DNA of 64,000 nt. It comes from Beroe forskalii (taxonomy: Eukaryota; Ctenophora; Nuda; Beroida; Beroidae). The stretch is taken from the NCBI GenBank assembly GCA_011033025.1, contig WFMF01000370.1, forward strand, positions 62,001 to 126,000, in the 5' to 3' direction. Below are positions 35,229 to 48,876 of the stretch, in pieces. The notes beneath the pieces were generated by a model. That model ran no database searches and was not told the origin of the DNA. It saw only the letters and a list, made by a program, of their open reading frames with translations. A program made the translations under genes and the position numbers. The stretch's first letter is position 1. The number at the start of each line of letters is the position of its first letter.

Positions 35229-35745
35229 CAACTTGAAAAATTCACTTACAATTAATTATTGATTAATCATGAGATTGACTTTTGTAATGGCAATCAAAGG
35301 TTTTATCTATAAAGGTAGAATAGAATAGAATGATTTTGACATGATATCAATTTGAATATTCAAACCAATCTTGAGAAAGGTAAATTACTTTAATGTTAAG
35401 TACCCTAATGCTATACCAGACTTTAATATAACATTAATAATGCATACATAATACATAACATCAAACTTACAACACAACACATATTAACTTATCTAACTGA
35501 GGATGTGTTGAGGCTGCTCCTGGGAGATCCTGAAGATAAATCATAGCTTTTTATAAAGTCAATATTAAAGTTATGTTTCGAAACTGTCAGTTGATATTGT
35601 GGAGTAGTTATTAGGCTTGAATCATGATTGTTACTTTCAATGATTGTTACTTTCAATGACAGCAGTTTTATTAAACATAACATTAAAACTGTATTTAAAT
35701 CATAGAGAAAACTTTCCTCAAGACATCAATCAATAGGTAATGTAT
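35229..35745. other. Intergenic, no gene seen
   Basis: AT-rich sequence between the GC-rich insertion and the TIR element. A short GAATA run occurs at about 35308-35322. Confidence 0.4.
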
Positions 35746-35755
35746 ATTATGTTGA

Positions 35756-38700
35756 CGTTGATACTAAAAGGTGGAACCACCCGAAACCACCCGAAACCAC
35801 CCAACCCACCCGAAACCACCCCCGAAACCACCCAACATAACTCCGAAACCACCCGAAACCACCTGAAACCACCCGAAACCACCCGAAACCATCCGAAACC
35901 ATCCGAAACCACCCAACCACTTGAAACCACCAACCCACCCAACCCAGCCAACGGTGGGTTGGTTTCGGGTGGTTTCGGTGGTTTCGGGTCACATTTAAGT
36001 AAAATTTTGGGTCGTTTCGGGCTGGTTTCGGGGTGGTTTCGAAATTTTAGCATAAATTGGGGAAATTAAAACACCGAAACCACCCGAAACACCCGAAACC
36101 ACCCGAAACCACCCAAAATTCATATTTTGGGTTGGTTCGGTGGGTTGGGTCGTTTCGGGTAGTTCCAAACAAAGGTAAAATTTTGGCTCGTTTCAAAATT
36201 TTTGCATACATTGGGGAATTCTAACTACCAAAATGACCCAAAACGACCCAACCCACCTGAAACTATCCAAAATCCATATTCTGGGTGGGTTCGGGTGGTT
36301 TCGGGTAGTTCAAATTTAAGTAAAATTTTGGTTCGTTTTGCGCTAGTTTCGAAATTTTTTGCGTAAATTGGGGTATTCAAACCACCTGAAACCAGCCGAT
36401 TCCACACAAAATATGAATTATGCACTTTGTGCTGTTTCGTATGGTTTCGAAACAGCCCGAAACAACCCAAAACAACCCAAAACAACCCACAACAATACGA
36501 AACCACCTCAACGATGAATTTTGGGTTATGGTGGACTGACGGTTTCTAAACTGGCAATTGTGATCATATCAATCATTCTCCTCCGATATGTACATTTTGA
36601 TACTCTGTCGATTTTACGTTAACTTAGTGTGTAGGTACCATTACTCCAATCTTCATTATATGATGTATAGCTCTGTTACCAAATAAAATGAGGAAATTTG
36701 GTAACTTTCCGAAATTTAATGATCACATGCAATGATGAATCATGAACTGATCATGTGCCACGTGCAATGTGCATGGATTACGTTTACGAGCACAATTGCA
36801 TGGAAGTAGTGGCATAAAGCTCTGCAAATTCTCAAATATTACGTAGTCATAGACCAGAAATTGTGAGACATCTGAATTCCGAAATTTATATCAACGGCTG
36901 TGCTGAAATTCAGCTTGCTGTAGGTACGATATAAGTTATTGGATCATGCTGAAAATCAAAGAGAGGCTTGCAAAAGAGATGAAATATCACACACAAACTC
37001 GTCCATTCGTTAGGTATAGTTTTTATTTTGTTACAATTACATGCGCTGTTTCTTAATTAGTTAATTGCCAAAACCTCGATACCATGTCCGTATTACCCGA
37101 CATAGGTACAATTCAAGGGCTGCCTGTAATAACTTATCATTGCACAATACACAAGTAACATTTGATACACGTCTGTAAGTGTACATTGTGGGGATTTCTA
37201 TAGTCCCACCGCCCACGTGATTATACATCAAGTAACATTAACAACAAAATATAATGTTGGAATGTAGTATTTGAACATTTTCATAAAGGTGAATAAGATG
37301 AATAAGATGAACGTACGGTCGAATTACATGCAAAAGGTGAATATAAGTGCACGGGCCGTCTGAGCAATGAAAGTACTGTAATGCAACGAAATGAAGGATT
37401 TACGCAACCAATGACACATTCGCGATATTTCCCTAACTGCCGCTGAACTTGCCCGGGCATGTTATGTATGTCAGCGCGAAAAAATAGGCGCAAGAATTGT
37501 TACTGTTACTGACAGTGTCAGGGGGCATATTGTTCGTGTGGGACTTACTATTTGTGCGCGATGTTACTCTCGGCAAAATCTTCCATCATTTCAAAACAAA
37601 TGTCAGATGTTTCGTTGTGAATTATATTTTGAATGTTTTAATGAATCAGAATTTGCACACTCGGGCTCAAGTAAAGTGATGCAATCATCATAAGTGATAG
37701 TGTTGTTTTAAGAACATTTTGGGTCAAAAAGTGTTACCACGCATGGTTTTCAAAAGTTCAAAGCACCTTTGCTCCTTTACTCTTTACAGTAAAACTTCTC
37801 AAACGTTGAATGGTCGTTTGGTTTGCCGTAGACTACAGCCCCCAGTGTGGACGATTTTTCTTTACAAGAACTACCTATTTCTCTGTAGATTAAAACCATA
37901 TATGCTATTACCCGGCCACTGAGGATCTTTCGTGAGCAATTTCACCCTTTCAACTTATTTTACAATCTGATGCTTCTGACCTATGATTTATGAAGATACA
38001 TATCAATAACGAGCTAGGCCGTGGCTCGTTCTTCGTAGCTCAAGCTGCCACAGGTCATCAATAAGTCAATACACGTCTTGTTCCTGATTAACGATTTTAA
38101 GTTGAGCTCAGTGTTCAACCCATGTTAATAGTGATAATATAATAATGCTGTTATTTCTCCGAACCTCGCTCTTGCATTGAATAGTCGTTGTATTTCGCCA
38201 GAAGAACTTTCTGTTGGTTTTAAAATTCTTTGAAGATTTATACTCAAACTTTCAACATTTCCTTTCTAGAAGGGTAAATCTCTCAAATAAGCTCCTGAGA
38301 ATGATAGGTATTGGATAATGGATATATCACAGTCAATTCATTGGCCCAGACTATTATTCAGTGTCACATGAATATAAAATCTACCGCAAAATTCGCTCTC
38401 CAGGTATTATACATATTATTGATACACGTATGGATTGGGTCACGCTGAATTTCAGCAGAGCCGTGGACACTGGACATATCCATGAGGAATCTCAATTCTT
38501 ACTTGCACACACGAAGTGAAATAGCCCATGTCAGTGTCAACTCACAACTGTGCAACATGCTGGAGGATGGAAGTCACGCTACTGATACTGTACTACAGTT
38601 ATACCATCCGAATTGGAAACTTTTGCCATGGGCTTTCCTTGAATTCACAGTGTATCGGGTTGATTCATGTGGGTTGGGTGGTTTCGGGTGGGTTGGGTGG

Positions 38701-39574
38701 TTTCGGTGAGTTGGGTGGTTTCAGGTGGCTTCGGGTGGTTTCGGGTGGTTTCGGTTGGTTTCGGGGCTATATTGGGTGGTTTCGGGTGGGTTGGGTGGTT
38801 TCGGGTGGTTTCGGGTGGTTCCACCCTTTAGTATCAACGAAAATGTTGTAACAGAGGTGCTACACTTTTAGACGATAATCAGATTTTCCAACCTTATCCC
38901 GACCAATTGAAAAATTTATTGACAGGGAATAGTATCAACAGTCGAAACTGGGTGGTTTCGGGTGGGTTGGGTGGTTCTGGGAAGGTTGGGTGGTTCCGGG
39001 AAGGTTGAGTGGTTTCAGGTGGGTTCGGTGGATTCGGTGGTTTTGGGTGGTTTCGGGTGTTTTGGGTGGTTTCGGGTGGGTTGGGTGGTTTCGGGTGGGT
39101 TGGGTGGTTTCGGGTGGGTTAGGTGGTTTCGGTGGGTTGGGTGGTTTTGGGTGGGTTGGGTGGTTTCGGGTGGGTTGGGTGGTTTCGGGTGGGTTGGGTG
39201 GTTTCTGGTGGGTTGGGTGGTTTCGGGTGGGTTGGGTGGTTTCAGGTGGTTTCGGGTCGTTCCACATTTTAGTTAAATATCAGCTGGTTTCGGGCTGAAG
39301 GGGCTGGTTTCGTATTTTTGACAAATGTTATAGTAAAAACAATGTTTTGGGTGGTTTCGGGTGGGTTGGGTGGTTTTGGGTGGTTTCGGGTGGGTTGGGT
39401 GGTTTCGGGTGGGTTGGGTGGTTTCGGGTGGTTTCAGGTGGTTTCGGGTGGTTTCGGGTGGTTTCGGGGCTATATTGGGTGGTTTCGGGGGTGGTTTCGG
39501 GTGGGTTGGGTGGTTTCGGGTGGTTTTGGGTGGTTTCGGGTGGTTTCGGGTGGTTCCACCTTTTAGTATCAACG
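35756..39574. mobile_element. 3.8-kb TIR element with minisatellite termini and 10-bp TSD
   Basis: Both ends begin CGTTGATACTAAAAGGTG and run into the same GGAACCACCC/GAAACCACCC minisatellite in inverted orientation. The direct repeat ATTATGTTGA flanks the element exactly (35746-35755 and 39575-39584). The left arm extends to about 36520, the right arms are at 38660-38845, 38945-39275 and 39340-39574. A spacer word GTAAAATTTTGG...TCGTTTC recurs inside the arms. The middle (36520-38660) has no transposase, so it is non-autonomous. A 9-11-bp duplication is the usual mark of Mutator-like transposons; class assignment is by that alone. A second right-end sequence at 38819-38841 (GGTTCCACCCTTTAGTATC) indicates nesting or internal rearrangement. 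Confidence 0.75.
36520..38660. other. Interior of the TIR element, no gene recognised
   Basis: Several short frames on both strands, none longer than about 75 residues and none with a recognisable domain. No minisatellite sequence is present in this part. Confidence 0.4.
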
Positions 39575-39840
39575 ATTATGTTGATTTCTGAGGAAAGAAG
39601 AGACTTAACTGTTAAACTGTGAATCATCAGTGGGTACATTGCTGGACTTCAGGGGGTGTTAAATCTGCCATACATGCCATGAGGTGGATGCATGAGGAAT
39701 GAGGATACAAGCTGCCAGGCAATACTTCTTGGTTATGCAGAGAATTCATTCAATCCCCTGAATTGTGAAGTAACTATACACAATATGATATATACTTGCC
39801 CAGGCTTCTTCAAATACACTGTAAATAAAATGCATATAGA

Positions 39841-40086
39841 ATGCCTTCAAATATATTTATAGCAAAAACTGAAGATTCCATTCTGTCTCAAGAAGGCACC
39901 ACTCAAGGTGAAACAAGTGTCATGGGAATATATGCAGAAAGCCTCATGCCACTCATTGAAATTCTTAGGGTACATGTTTGTGGTGAATTAAAGCAAGTAT
40001 TCTATGCTGATGTTTTGTTTTTTATTGATGAAGCATCAGCAGGAAAACTCGAAAAAAGCATCTTGAACAGATTAGACTGCGAATGA
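39841..40086 (+). pseudogene. Reverse transcriptase fragment of a retrotransposon
   Basis: The 81-residue frame contains SQEGTTQGETSVMGIYAESL, which matches the (G/Q)EGTTQGDPLAMxxYA motif of an invertebrate RT family, and VFYADVLFFIDEASAGKL, where the expected YADDAS-type catalytic box has decayed. Its family usually ends in the CCHC plus nuclease domain seen at 18420-19263. Only the core of the palm is left, so this is a relic. Confidence 0.6.
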
Positions 40087-42200
40087 GATATTATATGGGC
40101 GATGGGCATTTCACCGGATTAAGTCGCAAATTTACCATCTATGTTTACTAATAATCCCAGCTAATAAAATGTGACGTTTCAATCTTTAAATGGAATCAAA
40201 TATCATTGATAGATCGTCATAATATTATGATTTAGCTGAACAACAGAACGAGTTACAGCTCAACCTCTTTTAAGTTGGAACCGAAATATTTAACCTACCG
40301 AGCAGTGATATGATTTTACAATACTAGTCTCACCCCAGAGAAATGTAAGAAACAGAACTGTTTCGCACTGATGCTCTCACGTATTTAAACAAACTTCACT
40401 CATCATTGGATGAACTAAATTGAAAACCTAGTAGTTAATTAAATTTAAATGAAATATATTTTCTGCGTTGAAAAGTAGATTTATAAAATTGGGCAAAATT
40501 AGTTATTTTTTTCTACTCATCTGAAAAGGGGGAGGCGACCGCCTGTGTCGCCTCCCCCCAGGCTACTCCCCTGGTCAAAAACAAAGTATAAGGCCATGTT
40601 CTATCATTTCATATTTCTATATTTGTATATTTCTTGCTAGTTAGATGGGAGATAGTTCTATCGTTTTATATTTCTATATTTCTTGCTAGTTAGGTGGGAG
40701 ATATATCTGAATATCATCCTTTACAGTTTCTAGATCTCTCCTAACCTCAGCTTTATCTAATTTAGGTTATGACTTAAATAGTGATATATCTTTTGTGCTG
40801 AAGTGTTGTGAATTCACCACCTTTCAGTGGTGAGTTATTTCAATTAAACAAAACTTCAAATAAACAAAATTTCAACATTTTAAAACAGTACATACCAGAA
40901 TTTTCACAATTCCAATGCAAGAAGGTTCATATTCTATATCAACAATTCAAAAAAATATATCAACAATTAAAGAATAAATCCTTTAAAACACATCGATCTG
41001 ATTTGAATCCATTATTGCATTTTTAGTGTTTCGCTATGGGGTCCCCCTCAGTCAATGCTATAAGCAATCAAGTTCAACACTATTTGTTATATTTGTGTTT
41101 TCTATTATATACTTGTATTCTGGGATTTATGTCAAGACTTCCCTTGATATTATTTTTGACATGTTGATATGATTCTGATTACAGTATATTTACTTCAAAG
41201 ACTTGAATATCATATCAACGATGTTTTCATTACTATAATCCTGAGCTAAGAGAGATTTTTCATCTGCCAGCAAAAATGTGAGCCCTGAGTATCATGAACA
41301 TCACAGATACAGCTGATCTTGAATATAAGAATGGCAGAGTAAATTTTAGCAACAGAGCACCTTACAAATGCCATCTTCAACCAGGAAAATTCCTTTTTTT
41401 AATGGTAAAAATAAGCTTTAATCCTTCATGATATCAAGTGAATGAGATGAGTGAAACTCAATGATAATGAATGGAATGAAAATAAGCAACAGGAAATAAT
41501 CAACGCAATTAAAGCAAGGAGCACTTTTTAAGCAAATGAAGACTGCAATTGAGAATGAGCTCACTCCAACTGTCAAACCCCAACTGGATTTTCTTTCAGA
41601 ATTCAGAAAAAGGAGCTTCTTCATGGTCAATTTTCAATTGTTGATAGACCCTTCCGAGCGACGCAAGCCGCTGCGCGGCTTGCATCAGTGGGTCAGACAT
41701 CATCTGACAACATGGTCAACATCGTTATCTCTAAATGCTAAAGGAATGTAAAATAAAATAAAATAAAATAAAAAATTTTGATATTACATCAACACTAATT
41801 TCATAAACATGTCAATGATTCATTGGCCAATCTGCTGGATCTTCCAGCCCATATTATTTTATAGACATTAACATTGAAAAATAAATTAAATGTGGGTTTA
41901 ATTTCTCCTGAGTATAGTAACCAATGACTCTTGAATGATAACGTTTGATTAGGAATTACAGGAAGCTCATGATTTCAGGTGTAAACAAAAGGGAAAAGAT
42001 AAATTAATTTTCCACAACGATTTTGAAATTTTATCCAAAAATTCTCCCCTTTTTTTGGCAAAATTTTCAAAAAACTCGATTTGCAATTCAATTTCAAAAG
42101 CAACATTTTACATAAATACAAAATTTTTCTCAGCCTCAATTGTTTCGTCCCCAAAATTTAATACTTGTATCAATCAATTCCGAAGCCTGCATAGATGGAT
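40087..42200. other. Intergenic, small repeats only
   Basis: Contains a 12-bp perfect GC hairpin (40528-40539 with 40547-40558), a short duplication of TATATTTCTTGCTAGTTAG near 40625 and 40680, and an (AAAAT)n tail at about 41748-41776. No supported gene. Confidence 0.5.
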
Positions 42201-42204
42201 TTCA

Positions 42205-42352
42205 CCCATCCCTAGCGCGCAACACTCGGAAATTTGGAGGGTCGTGTTGCAGACTAGGGATGGGCAAAATACACGATGCTGTTTGGCGGGCTCGCGCTAT
42301 ACTAACAGCGTGTGTACTTTACCTTTCGTGTTAGTATAGCGCGAGCCGCCAT
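42205..42352. repeat. Nested inverted repeats
   Basis: CCCATCCCTAG (42207) pairs with CTAGGGATGGG (42256), and GGCGGGCTCGCGCTATACTA (42286) with TTAGTATAGCGCGAGCCGCC (42332). Looks like two short foldback segments end to end. Confidence 0.65.
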
Positions 42353-42820
42353 AGACAATTTGAGCGAGAGTAAACTTAAAACACGACCTTCTCAAAACAT
42401 GTGTAAAATGAAATCATCAATTCACACTGGTCTCAACGGGTAACAATCAATCAACTTTGCCGACGGCACGAATTTGAAATGCTTCTAATTCTATTGGTAT
42501 TATTTAAAAAAGCAAAACAAAATAACATAATGATTAACAAGACAAGTGCTACATCAACATGTAATTGCTTAATTGAAAGATCTAGATACGTTATTCCAAT
42601 CAATGTAACTTTTTAAATTAATTTATCGAAACAAACCATTGAGATTAACCAAACTCCAAAGGATACAACTAAAATTAACTAAAAATGCCGTGCCAGAAAT
42701 TGAAATTTTGGGATTGAGCCGAAATTTGTCTCGAAATCATCTCATAAACGGCACAGCACCACCATCTTAATGTCGGTTTTGTAATTGCTCTGATCGATGC
42801 CACGGCCCTTTTGACTTGAG

Positions 42821-42920
42821 NNNNNNNNNNNNNNNNNNNNNNNNNNNNNNNNNNNNNNNNNNNNNNNNNNNNNNNNNNNNNNNNNNNNNNNNNNNNNNNN
42901 NNNNNNNNNNNNNNNNNNNN
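42821..42920. other. Assembly gap (100 N)
   Basis: Exactly 100 Ns, the conventional length for a gap of unknown size. Sequence to its right has many inflated homopolymers. Confidence 0.99.
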
Positions 42921-44640
42921 AAATTTTAAAATCCCCAAAACCCCCCCCCCCAATCATTTGAAAACCCCCCCCCTAGGTGAAGAAATGTGAACGACCCCTA
43001 TTTTCTCCGTTTTCCCCATATCAATGGGACACCTGCGGCCCCCGCCATCAAAATTTTGGGAAGTTATCTTAATTTGTGAACTTAGATTTTAGATAGAAAA
43101 TCATAGCATTTTATTAACACATTAACAGATCTAACTTTTTTCAATTAAATTTTAAAAATATTTTTTCCCCACTGTTCTATTGGTTTTTTGCGATGATTTT
43201 TGAGGTTGATGGAAGCGGGGCAAACCAGCCCCTAATCACAACGCGGGGAAACCCAAACCCCCCCCTTTCCCTAGCCCGAATTGTGCTAGGTTGACTCGTC
43301 TGAATGAAATACTGGAATTATGCCTTCAAGTTGCTTGGTTTTCCTCAGAAGGGGGAATTTGACTTACTGTTGAATCCCCTAAAACCCAACTGTCCCCTAA
43401 ATGACTGAAATTAGAAGAATTGTGGTTTTTGGATGGTTAAATTTAAATCATACAACTGAACGTTTTGGGATTTTGCGACTTTCCCTCTTCTCTGATACAA
43501 ATGGTTTTGGACTTGAATGTCTCAGCTCAAAACCAGGACTTTTTCGGGTCCTTCTGATTCAAACATTCTGGAATTAGAGAAGTATCCTTTCCCTATAATA
43601 GCCCCCTGGATTTTTTTTTTGAGCGTAAAAACCCCAAAAAGCCATTTTATTTTATTATCCCCTGTTTAACCCGGCCTTTTCTTATCTTTTTCCCCCAAAC
43701 CACTATCAGATCGTAAATTAATTGATTAACCCCCGAATATAAAACCCCGGTGTTTTTTGAATATATCATTCGAAAGGGTTTGTCCTCATTGATTGTAAAA
43801 AGTATTGTTTAAAGTTCAGATCTTTTTACTTTTTTCCAATTTAAAAATTATTTTACGATAATTTAAAAATTTTAAAAGAAACACATTTTTAATTTTTGAT
43901 TAAGTTAACAAAAAGTCCCTTTCTTCTCACCATACTAGATTATCGATTCAAGACTGTTGTCCCAACGTTGATTCAAAACTTTGAAAAGAATGAAAAAAAA
44001 TTGATTAGAATTTATTTGTACTTATCCTTATCTAGAAATTGCAAACTGTTGTTACCTTCAAAACTTTAAAAAGCATCCTGCAACTCATAATCATTGAAAC
44101 AATTCAGTGAATTGATTCTGCTGAGCTTTCAGTTTTATATTCCGTTTTATGAACCGAATCTTCTGATTAAATTCTAAGTTTCGTTTTATAATTTCATTGA
44201 GATTGAGATATCTTATCATATTTATTTACCTTTAATTTATGGAAGTATGGAGTTTTGCCAAATATTTAACTTAGAGTACGATATTTGCTGCAATAATATT
44301 GTCGATGAACTGCTATGTACTATATGATATTCGTTATTCAAAGAAAATTGCTTTGACTTTCGACGATTTCAGTATCCAATATCTGCTGTTGGAAACTGCA
44401 TCGCCTTTATTAATTTGGTGACACAACATGCAATTCATTTCATTAACCAGTCAATCTACCCAGTAACTTCGATTTCCGAATTATTTTACCATCGTCTATC
44501 ATGTTAATGCAGAGACATTTTCTTTCCAAAATACAGAAACTCATTATGTCACAGTAAATGCTCAAATCGGGTTTTGTACAGCATTACCATTGACGCGCAT
44601 TCCATAACAGTAGATGAATCCCCTTCAAAATTGCTGGGGA
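42921..44640. other. Low-quality post-gap sequence, no gene
   Basis: Runs such as C10, repeated AAAACCCC-like words and abnormal homopolymer lengths suggest unpolished single-read consensus. Quality looks better from about 43900 onward. No coding signal. Confidence 0.5.
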
Positions 44641-47600
44641 ATATTTGTAAATAAAATAGACAAAATTGAAATGCATTTCTGGCCCATTTCTGGTGTTCTG
44701 ATGGGTTTGAATGATCAAGTACGGCAGTAGGAGGTCATTAGACACTGTCAGAGCCGTTTCAGAGTCGGTGTGATGACTAGTGATGACATTGACATCATGA
44801 TGTCTCGAAAATTATTTTTTTTAAAACTTCAAAATTTGTTCGAAATTGCTTGAAAACCGTTTAGTTAGTCACAATATGTTACAAAAACATGAGTTTGAGT
44901 GAAAATTTTCGATCTCGTCGGTAAAAATCGCGATATTGACATAATGCAATACGGCAAAACTGGCTTAAAAATCGGTCATCACAGACGAAAATCAACATTT
45001 TTTTTTTGTTCAACTGTCTGATTGATATCTTCGAAGTTACCATTCAACTGAAGTGCCTGCAAAATTTGGTGCTTCTACTACCCGAAAGTCGAGATATGAC
45101 ACTTACCACATTTTCATGACCTCAGAGTAATCTCAAAATTGCCAACATTAACAAATGTGACAAAATTGAAATCTGTGTTTCTGGCCCATTTCTGGTGTTC
45201 TGATGGGTTTTAAGTGATCAAATACGGTAGTAGGAGGTCATTAGACACTGTCAGGCAGAATTTCAGAGTCGGTGATGACTCAGTGATGCATCATGACATC
45301 ATGATGTCTCGAAAATTTTTTAAAAACTTCAAAATTTGTTGAAATTGTTGAAATCCGTTTAGTCACAATATGTTACAAAAACATGATTTTTGTGAGTACT
45401 CGACGCTGTCAGGGGAAAATCGCGATATTGACGCCTTAAAAATACAGCGAAAAACGAAAATCGGTCATCTGGGCGAAAAAACAAAAATTTTGTTCAACTG
45501 GCGATTGAATCTTCAAAATTTTCCCCTTTTAAAACCCATTTTTTGGGGTTGGCCCAAAAATCGAATTGACATTGTCAATTTTTCATGACCAAAAGTTCCC
45601 CCAAAATTTCCAACATTTGTAACAAATTTACAAAAAACCCCGTTGGTGGGGTTAAAAACAAAAAACAAAAGTAAGGTCGCCTTCCCCCCAGACCTTTAAC
45701 TTTGGATACATGAAAATCAGGGTGTCTCGAAAAAAAATTTTTTGAAGTTTTTTTGGAAACCATTTTTTGGAAAAATTGGGCCTAGGTAACGGCAAAACCC
45801 TTTTTTTACCGAAAACGGGCACACGAAAATCCCTTTTTTTTCAGTTTCAAAATTTATTTTTTAGTTAAATAACCATGACGTGTTTAAAAATTTTTTGCTT
45901 TAGTTCCAAAAATCGAAAAATTATTTCATTTTTGGGACCCAAATTCCCCCAAAAATTTCCAACATTTTAACAAAAACAAAAAAATTGAAACCGTGTTTTT
46001 GGCCTTTTTGGTGTTCTGATGGGGTTTTAAAAGAAAAAACAGGAATTATTGCAGATTTTGGTATGACCAGGATAAACATGACATCTGATGTCCTCAAAAA
46101 ATTTTTTTTTAAAAAATTCCAAATTGAAATTGCCTTTCGTTTAGTTAACTTATTAAAAAAATGATTTTTTGGGAAATTTTTGATCTGTCGGGAAAAAACC
46201 AAAATTGACCTTCAAAAAAAAGAAAAACGAAAATCGGTCACAGCATCAATTTTTTTTAACCGGCGATTATTCTTCAGCCAACAACGAATTTACGAAAATT
46301 TGCTTATTTAAAAATCCCCTTACCCCTTTTACCTTTTAAAACCTCAAAAAACCTTTCCCCATTTGTAAAAAGTGACAAAAAAATCCGTGGTTTTTTGGGC
46401 CCCTTTTTGGGGTTTTGATGGGTTTAGATGATCAAAAACGGGAGTAGGGGGTCAGGGGCTGTCAGAGTTTTCCCGAGGGTTTTATGACCATGATGACAAA
46501 GACATCTTTATTCTAAAAAAATTTTTTTTCAAAATTTGGGTTAAATTGCTTTTAAACCCGTTTAGTTTTCAATAAGTTTCCAAAAACATGGGTTTTTGGG
46601 TTTTAATTCTCGGGAAAATATTTTTTTATTTTTAACAAAGGGGTTTTTTAACAATTTTGAACAAATTTTAAATTTTTTAAAAAACAAAACATCATGATTA
46701 TTTTAAACATTTCTTTAGTTATCCCGCGAAAAACTGGTGTCTAAACCCCACTACCTACTTAATCTAAACCCCTCAGAAAAAATGGGCAAAAACACGGATT
46801 TAATTTTTTCACATTTTTTCTGGGAATTTTAACAAGGCGGGGCAAGGGAAAATCTCGGCTTTTTGGATAAACAAAAGCAGGAAATCGGGTGGCTTTGAAG
46901 ATATCAATCCCGGGTTTAACAAAAATGTTGATTTTGTCTGTGAGACCAAAATTTTTTTTTTTCGCTTTTTTAGCTATGTCAAATGGCGTTTTTTACGAAT
47001 CAAAATTTTCTCCAAAAAACATGTTTTTTAAACATATTGTGTTTTAAATAAACGGGGGTTCCCAACATTTTCGGGAAAAAAGTTTTTGAAAAAACGAGAC
47101 ATCATGATTTTAAAACATGTTTAAAACTGGGGTTCCGACTTCCTTTGACAGGTTAAAGACTCCCACTACTTTTTTCATCTAAACCCCTCAGGGCACCCAG
47201 TTCCAAAACCGGGCCTTTTTTTACCAAATTTTGGGAAGGGGCTTGGGGCAAGGGAAAATTTAAATTTATATCTCGACTTTTGGGGGCTAAACCAAAATTT
47301 GGGACTCGGGTTTAATGGAACAGAAAAATATCAATCGCCAGTTTCAAAAATTTTACCGTTTTGGGCCGATTTTCTTTTTTTGCTGTATTTTTTTGGCTAT
47401 GTCAAAACGCATTTTTTTGACAGTGAAAATTTTTACTCAAAAAAATGGGTTTTTTAAATATTGTGACTAACTAAACGGGTTTCAAGCACTCGAACAAATT
47501 TGAAGTTTTTGAAAATAAAAATTTTCTGAACATCATGATGTCATCATGTTATCACGAGTCATCACTGACCTGAAACGGCTCGACAGTGTCTAATGACATC

Positions 47601-48105
47601 CTACTACCGTATTTGATCATCTAAACCCATCAGAACACCAGAATGGGCCAGAAACATGGATTTCAATTTTGTCACATTTGTAACAGCCGGTTATGCAATT
47701 TTGGGGATACTCTGAGGTCATGAAAATGGTGACAAGTGTGTCATATCTCGACTTTTGAGTAGCTAGAAGCACCAAATTTTGCAGGCGTCAGTTGAATGGG
47801 TAACTAGAAGATATCAATCGCCAGTTGAACAAAAATGTTGATTTTCTTGTCTGTGATGACCGATTTTTGGTTTTTTGCCGTATTTTCAGACTATGTCAAT
47901 ATGGCGATTTTTCCTGACGAGACCGAAAATTTCACTCAAAATCATGTTTTTAACATATTGTGACTAACTAAACGGTTTTCAAGCAATTTCGAACAAATTT
48001 TAAAGTTTTGAAAAAGAATTTTTTCCGAGACATCATGATGTCATGTCATCACTGAGTCATCACCGACTCTGAAACGGCTCTGACAGTGTCTAATAACGTT
48101 ATACT
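44640..48105. repeat. About 480-bp satellite in head-to-head inverted arrangement
   Basis: Forward copies begin near 44665 and 45165, with degenerate ones near 45980 and 46370, each with CATTTCTGGTGTTCTGATGG, GGAGGTCATTAGACACTGTC and CATCATGATGTCTCGAAAA. From about 46700 to 48105 the same unit appears as the reverse complement (for example GACATCATGATGTCAT and GACAGTGTCTAATGAC near 47530-47600). Copies are clean at both outer ends and corrupt toward the centre. Confidence 0.75.
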
Positions 48106-48715
48106 ATCATATGATCTCATTCAAACTAGTTAAAGTACCAAGAAACTCGTTATTTTGCCTTGTCACGTTTTTGTCACGTTTTTGTAACATGTTGGCAATT
48201 TGTTGGCAATTTTGGGGATTCATGAACTCTTCCATAAAATTCGCAACTACAGTAGGGTGTCAGAGTTTTTGGCGCATTTGTGCGCGCGCGTTTCACAGAC
48301 GTTTCGCAGTGACAACTTTTATCAGTCATTACAAGTGATCATGTGACTCTATATTGGTATATTGATTAAATCTATGAGTCGAATAGAGAGGTACCATTTG
48401 TTTTAATTTCACGAATGCTGTGAGATTCGAGAGACAAACGTCTGCCCCAATATTGTATAGTATAGTTATCAGCATCCCCCTTACTGATCCCTGCGTGTAT
48501 GCATGCTGACTTTTTCGTATCTACTTCCTACGCCCTACTAGCACTAAATATAATAATCTAGAAAATTATCGAAAAATGAATATGTCAATCTACAAAACAC
48601 ATGACAGTACAAATTTGCAGTGATTCGATCAGCTCATGTCTCTGAGTTTTTAGATAATATACAATTGCTTCTCCATTGCCCTTGCGCTATCTAAAATGTT
48701 CATATTATATTAAAA
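48106..48715. other. Intergenic, no gene seen
   Basis: Begins inside the edge of the inverted satellite. No feature is supported up to the Helitron-like end at 48716. Confidence 0.35.
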
Positions 48716-48870
48716 CTAGAAAGGCCCGTTGGGCCTGCCAGATGATACAGGACCAAATAATAAGCTCTCAAAAAGTTTATGAAGGAGCAAACTTGACCAT
48801 TATTCTTTAGTTACTTTTAGTGATGCTGGACCGTGCAAGTTTTGATCATTATAATTTGCTCTTGTATGAT
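48716..48870 (-). mobile_element. Helitron-like 3' terminus, same family as 53762
   Basis: CTAG at 48716-48719 next to the hairpin AGGCCC-GTT-GGGCCT (48722-48736). Downstream words (TTTATGAAGGAGCA and ACCGTGCAAGTTTTG) match 53925-54005, so this is a family, not chance. Confidence 0.5.
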
Positions 48871-48876
48871 GAACTT

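Noticed and set aside
35730-36069. Reading frames of about 100 residues on both strands (PPETTRNHPKP-type and GWFRVVSGGF-type proteins)
   Set aside because: They arise because a 10-bp-based minisatellite without stop codons is open in several frames on both strands; same for 38935-39640.
42675-42957. Frames crossing the N gap
   Set aside because: They translate through 100 unknown bases and have no recognisable sequence on either side.
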